A stretch of DNA of 7,471 bases. Source: Bacillota bacterium. GTDB taxonomy: Bacteria; Bacillota; Clostridia; Christensenellales; Aristaeellaceae. The stretch is from positions 1-7,471 of the forward strand of contig JAEWYP010000013.1 of assembly GCA_023395615.1 (NCBI GenBank), in the 5' to 3' direction. Shown here piece after piece: positions 6,794 through 7,471 of this stretch (the first letter of the stretch is position 1; the number at the start of each line of letters is the position of its first letter). Position numbers and translations under genes: made by a program. A model generated the notes under the pieces. That model ran no database searches, had not been told where the DNA came from, and saw only the letters and a list, made by a program, of their open reading frames with translations.

Positions 6794-6838
6794 TGGCGTT
6801 CCCGTCGGGATTCGAACCCGAGGCCTTCCGCTTAGGAG
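6794..6838 (-). pseudogene. 3' half of tRNA-Arg(CCT): remnant or attachment site (att) of an integrated element
   Basis: Minus-strand sequence folds as tRNA positions 32-76. Present are anticodon loop C-T-CCT-A-A (6838-6832, anticodon CCT, T33, A37, A38), 3' anticodon strand GCGGA, variable loop AGGCC, T-arm TCGGG-TTCGAAT-CCCGA (perfect 5-bp stem), 3' acceptor strand CGGGAAC, discriminator G and an encoded CCA (6796-6794). The 5' half is absent. The bases beyond 6838 do not pair with GCGGA beyond one G-U, and no D-arm or GTTCCCG acceptor strand is found to the right. Tyrosine recombinases commonly integrate in tRNA anticodon or T loops, keeping the intact tRNA at one end and leaving this kind of 3' copy at the other. 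The adjacent recombinase remnant supports that reading. The intact gene should be elsewhere. Confidence 0.8.
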
Positions 6839-7073
6839 AGCCGCCAATCAGCATTTTAGCCGTTATGAATAATCCACTGAATCGCTCAAAGTCCAGTGTT
6901 TAACGGTATTTCCAGCAACTCAGATTCTGAATCTTACTGAGGTGTTACGGCGATTTGAAGGTCTTTTGAGCTTTCCGATTGGTGGTTTGTTTGCCGCCCT
7001 GCGAAGAAACGGCAGAAGGTTCAAATACAATCTGGTGCAGATATGCACGCCTCGTTTCAACTTATCTGTAAGC

Positions 7074-7102
7074 ATTATAGAGGTTCCAGCGGCATAAAGC
7101 AA
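7074..7102 (-). promoter_or_regulatory. Possible promoter facing the att site
   Basis: On the minus strand TTGCTT (7097-7102), 17 bp and a perfect TATAAT (7074-7079) point toward the tRNA fragment. No coding frame I would trust follows. The -35 match is poor, so this may be chance in AT-rich DNA. Confidence 0.25.
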
Positions 7103-7135
7103 GGAGCAGTCTCACACAGAATGAAACTGCTCCTT
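7101..7135 (-). terminator. Hairpin after the integrase remnant
   Basis: AAGGAGCAGT (7101-7110) pairs perfectly with ACTGCTCCTT (7126-7135); three further inner pairs form after a C-A mismatch. It begins 5 nt after the integrase stop on the minus strand and is followed by CTTGCTTTATG, a weak U-rich tail. It is probably the original integrase terminator. Confidence 0.6.
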
Positions 7136-7140
7136 CTAAT

Positions 7141-7350
7141 TTAGACGCTACCAACGAAAGATTTAATGAGCGTTGCAAATTCAGGATTTGACAGAAGCTG
7201 TATAAACTTTGCTTTGTCGCTGTCCGTCAGCTCCGAAGCAGGTGCAGCCGATGCGGCAGGCGCTTCCGGCGCTTCAGACTTAGAATAAAACTCTGCTTCA
7301 AAACGCTGCGCATTGGTTGCTCTGTCCTCGTCTAAAATATGAGAATACTC
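7141..7350 (-). pseudogene. C-terminal remnant of a tyrosine recombinase (phage/ICE integrase)
   Basis: A 69-codon open stretch ending in TAA has no start codon of its own and is preceded directly by an in-frame TAA (7351-7353). It begins E-Y-S-H-I-L-D-E-D-R, then N-A-Q-R-F-E-A-E-F-Y. This matches the closing pattern of Firmicutes phage-type integrases, in which the Tyr of Y-S-H is the catalytic nucleophile and a helix N-x-x-x-F-E-x-x-F follows. After it comes an Ala/Pro-rich linker (residues 26-39) and a short helical tail ending F-V-G-S-V. The rest of the catalytic domain (R, H-x-x-R) and the DNA-binding domains are not recognisable in the 121 bases upstream to the window edge, so the gene is broken at the catalytic tyrosine and cannot make an active enzyme as it stands. 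Its place beside the tRNA half supports an integrated, now degraded element. Confidence 0.7.
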
Positions 7351-7397
7351 TTATATGTTAATTCGTAGCAAACCTGTTCTACTGGTTCGTGTTGATA

Positions 7398-7433
7398 GGC
7401 ACATGGCTCCGATGAAAGCCATTGCCTTTTTTT
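7398..7433 (+). terminator. Orphan intrinsic terminator near the right edge
   Basis: GGCA-C-ATGGCT (7398-7408, one bulged C) pairs with AGCCATTGCC (7417-7426) over an 8-nt loop and is followed by seven T. It is a good + strand terminator, yet no + strand gene lies between the operon terminator and this site. It may belong to unrelated DNA joined at about 7350. Confidence 0.65.
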
Positions 7434-7471
7434 AATTGATAGCAGCTATATAAAGCAGCTACATAATCGAC

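Larger units (their letters stand above)
6839..7471. mobile_element. Terminal segment of a decayed integrative element (prophage or ICE type)
   Basis: Everything to the right of the tRNA-Arg 3' fragment is visibly more AT-rich than the transporter genes and holds no intact gene. It contains an integrase C-terminal remnant (7141-7350), its hairpin, and about 260 bp between hairpin and att site. In that interval there are an inverted pair CCGCCAATC (6841-6849) and GATTGGTGG (6977-6985, one mismatch), and a small palindrome AGATTC-T-GAATCT (6922-6934). Such repeats could be recombinase or excisionase binding sites, but this is conjecture. On the minus strand the order integrase, spacer, att core, chromosome is usual for one end of tRNA-targeted elements. 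The element type and its far end are outside the window. Confidence 0.6.

Noticed and set aside
6794..6880. Complete tRNA gene on the minus strand
   Set aside because: Only positions 32-76 can be folded; no 5' acceptor strand, D-arm or 5' anticodon strand is present, so it is scored as a half gene.
6920..7102. 60-codon minus-strand open frame between integrase remnant and att site
   Set aside because: No ribosome binding site, starts in the integrase hairpin, Arg/Lys-rich composition without a recognisable domain; probably chance.
1..7471. CRISPR array, toxin-antitoxin pair or defence gene cluster
   Set aside because: No regularly spaced repeats and no gene of these kinds was recognised on either strand.

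Overview
The window looks like a chromosomal segment of a moderately GC-rich Gram-positive bacterium, most likely a Clostridia-type Bacillota (for example a Christensenellales or Oscillospirales relative). This is an inference from strong AGGAG-type ribosome binding sites, a consensus sigma-A promoter, compact intrinsic terminators and the style of the secretion signal. No phylogenetic marker is present, so the placement is tentative.

Left part (1-2320): the 3' part of an alpha/beta hydrolase gene (+) ends at a perfect, bidirectional hairpin terminator. Two minus-strand genes face it. The first is an AraC-family regulator with a C-terminal GyrI-like ligand-binding domain. Upstream of it lies a GNAT acetyltransferase that carries an unusual C-terminal membrane hairpin with two glycine zippers. 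Each minus-strand gene appears to have its own promoter.

Centre (2330-6790): a divergent regulatory region leads into a complete three-gene ABC importer operon on the + strand. It encodes a secreted substrate-binding protein, a fused two-domain permease and an ATPase with a TOBE domain. The operon has a perfect-consensus promoter (TTGACA, 17 bp, TATAAT). A hairpin sits between the first and second genes, which could set the binding protein in excess. The permease and ATPase genes overlap by 8 nt. The proteins are of the FbpABC/AfuABC class. The binding protein lacks the adjacent tyrosine pair of classical ferric-binding proteins and has a His-Asp pair, so a phosphorylated sugar or phosphonate-like ligand seems at least as likely as iron.

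Right part (6756-7471): the operon ends at a perfect 16-bp hairpin that also lies just after the CCA end of a minus-strand tRNA-Arg(CCT) fragment. Only the 3' half of that tRNA is present. Identity to a cloverleaf stops at the anticodon loop. About 300 bp further right is the C-terminal remnant of a tyrosine recombinase. Together these are best explained as one end of an integrative element inserted into a tRNA-Arg(CCT) gene, with the chromosome to the left and the decayed element to the right. This attachment-site scar, unmarked by any intact gene, is the most notable hidden structure in the window.
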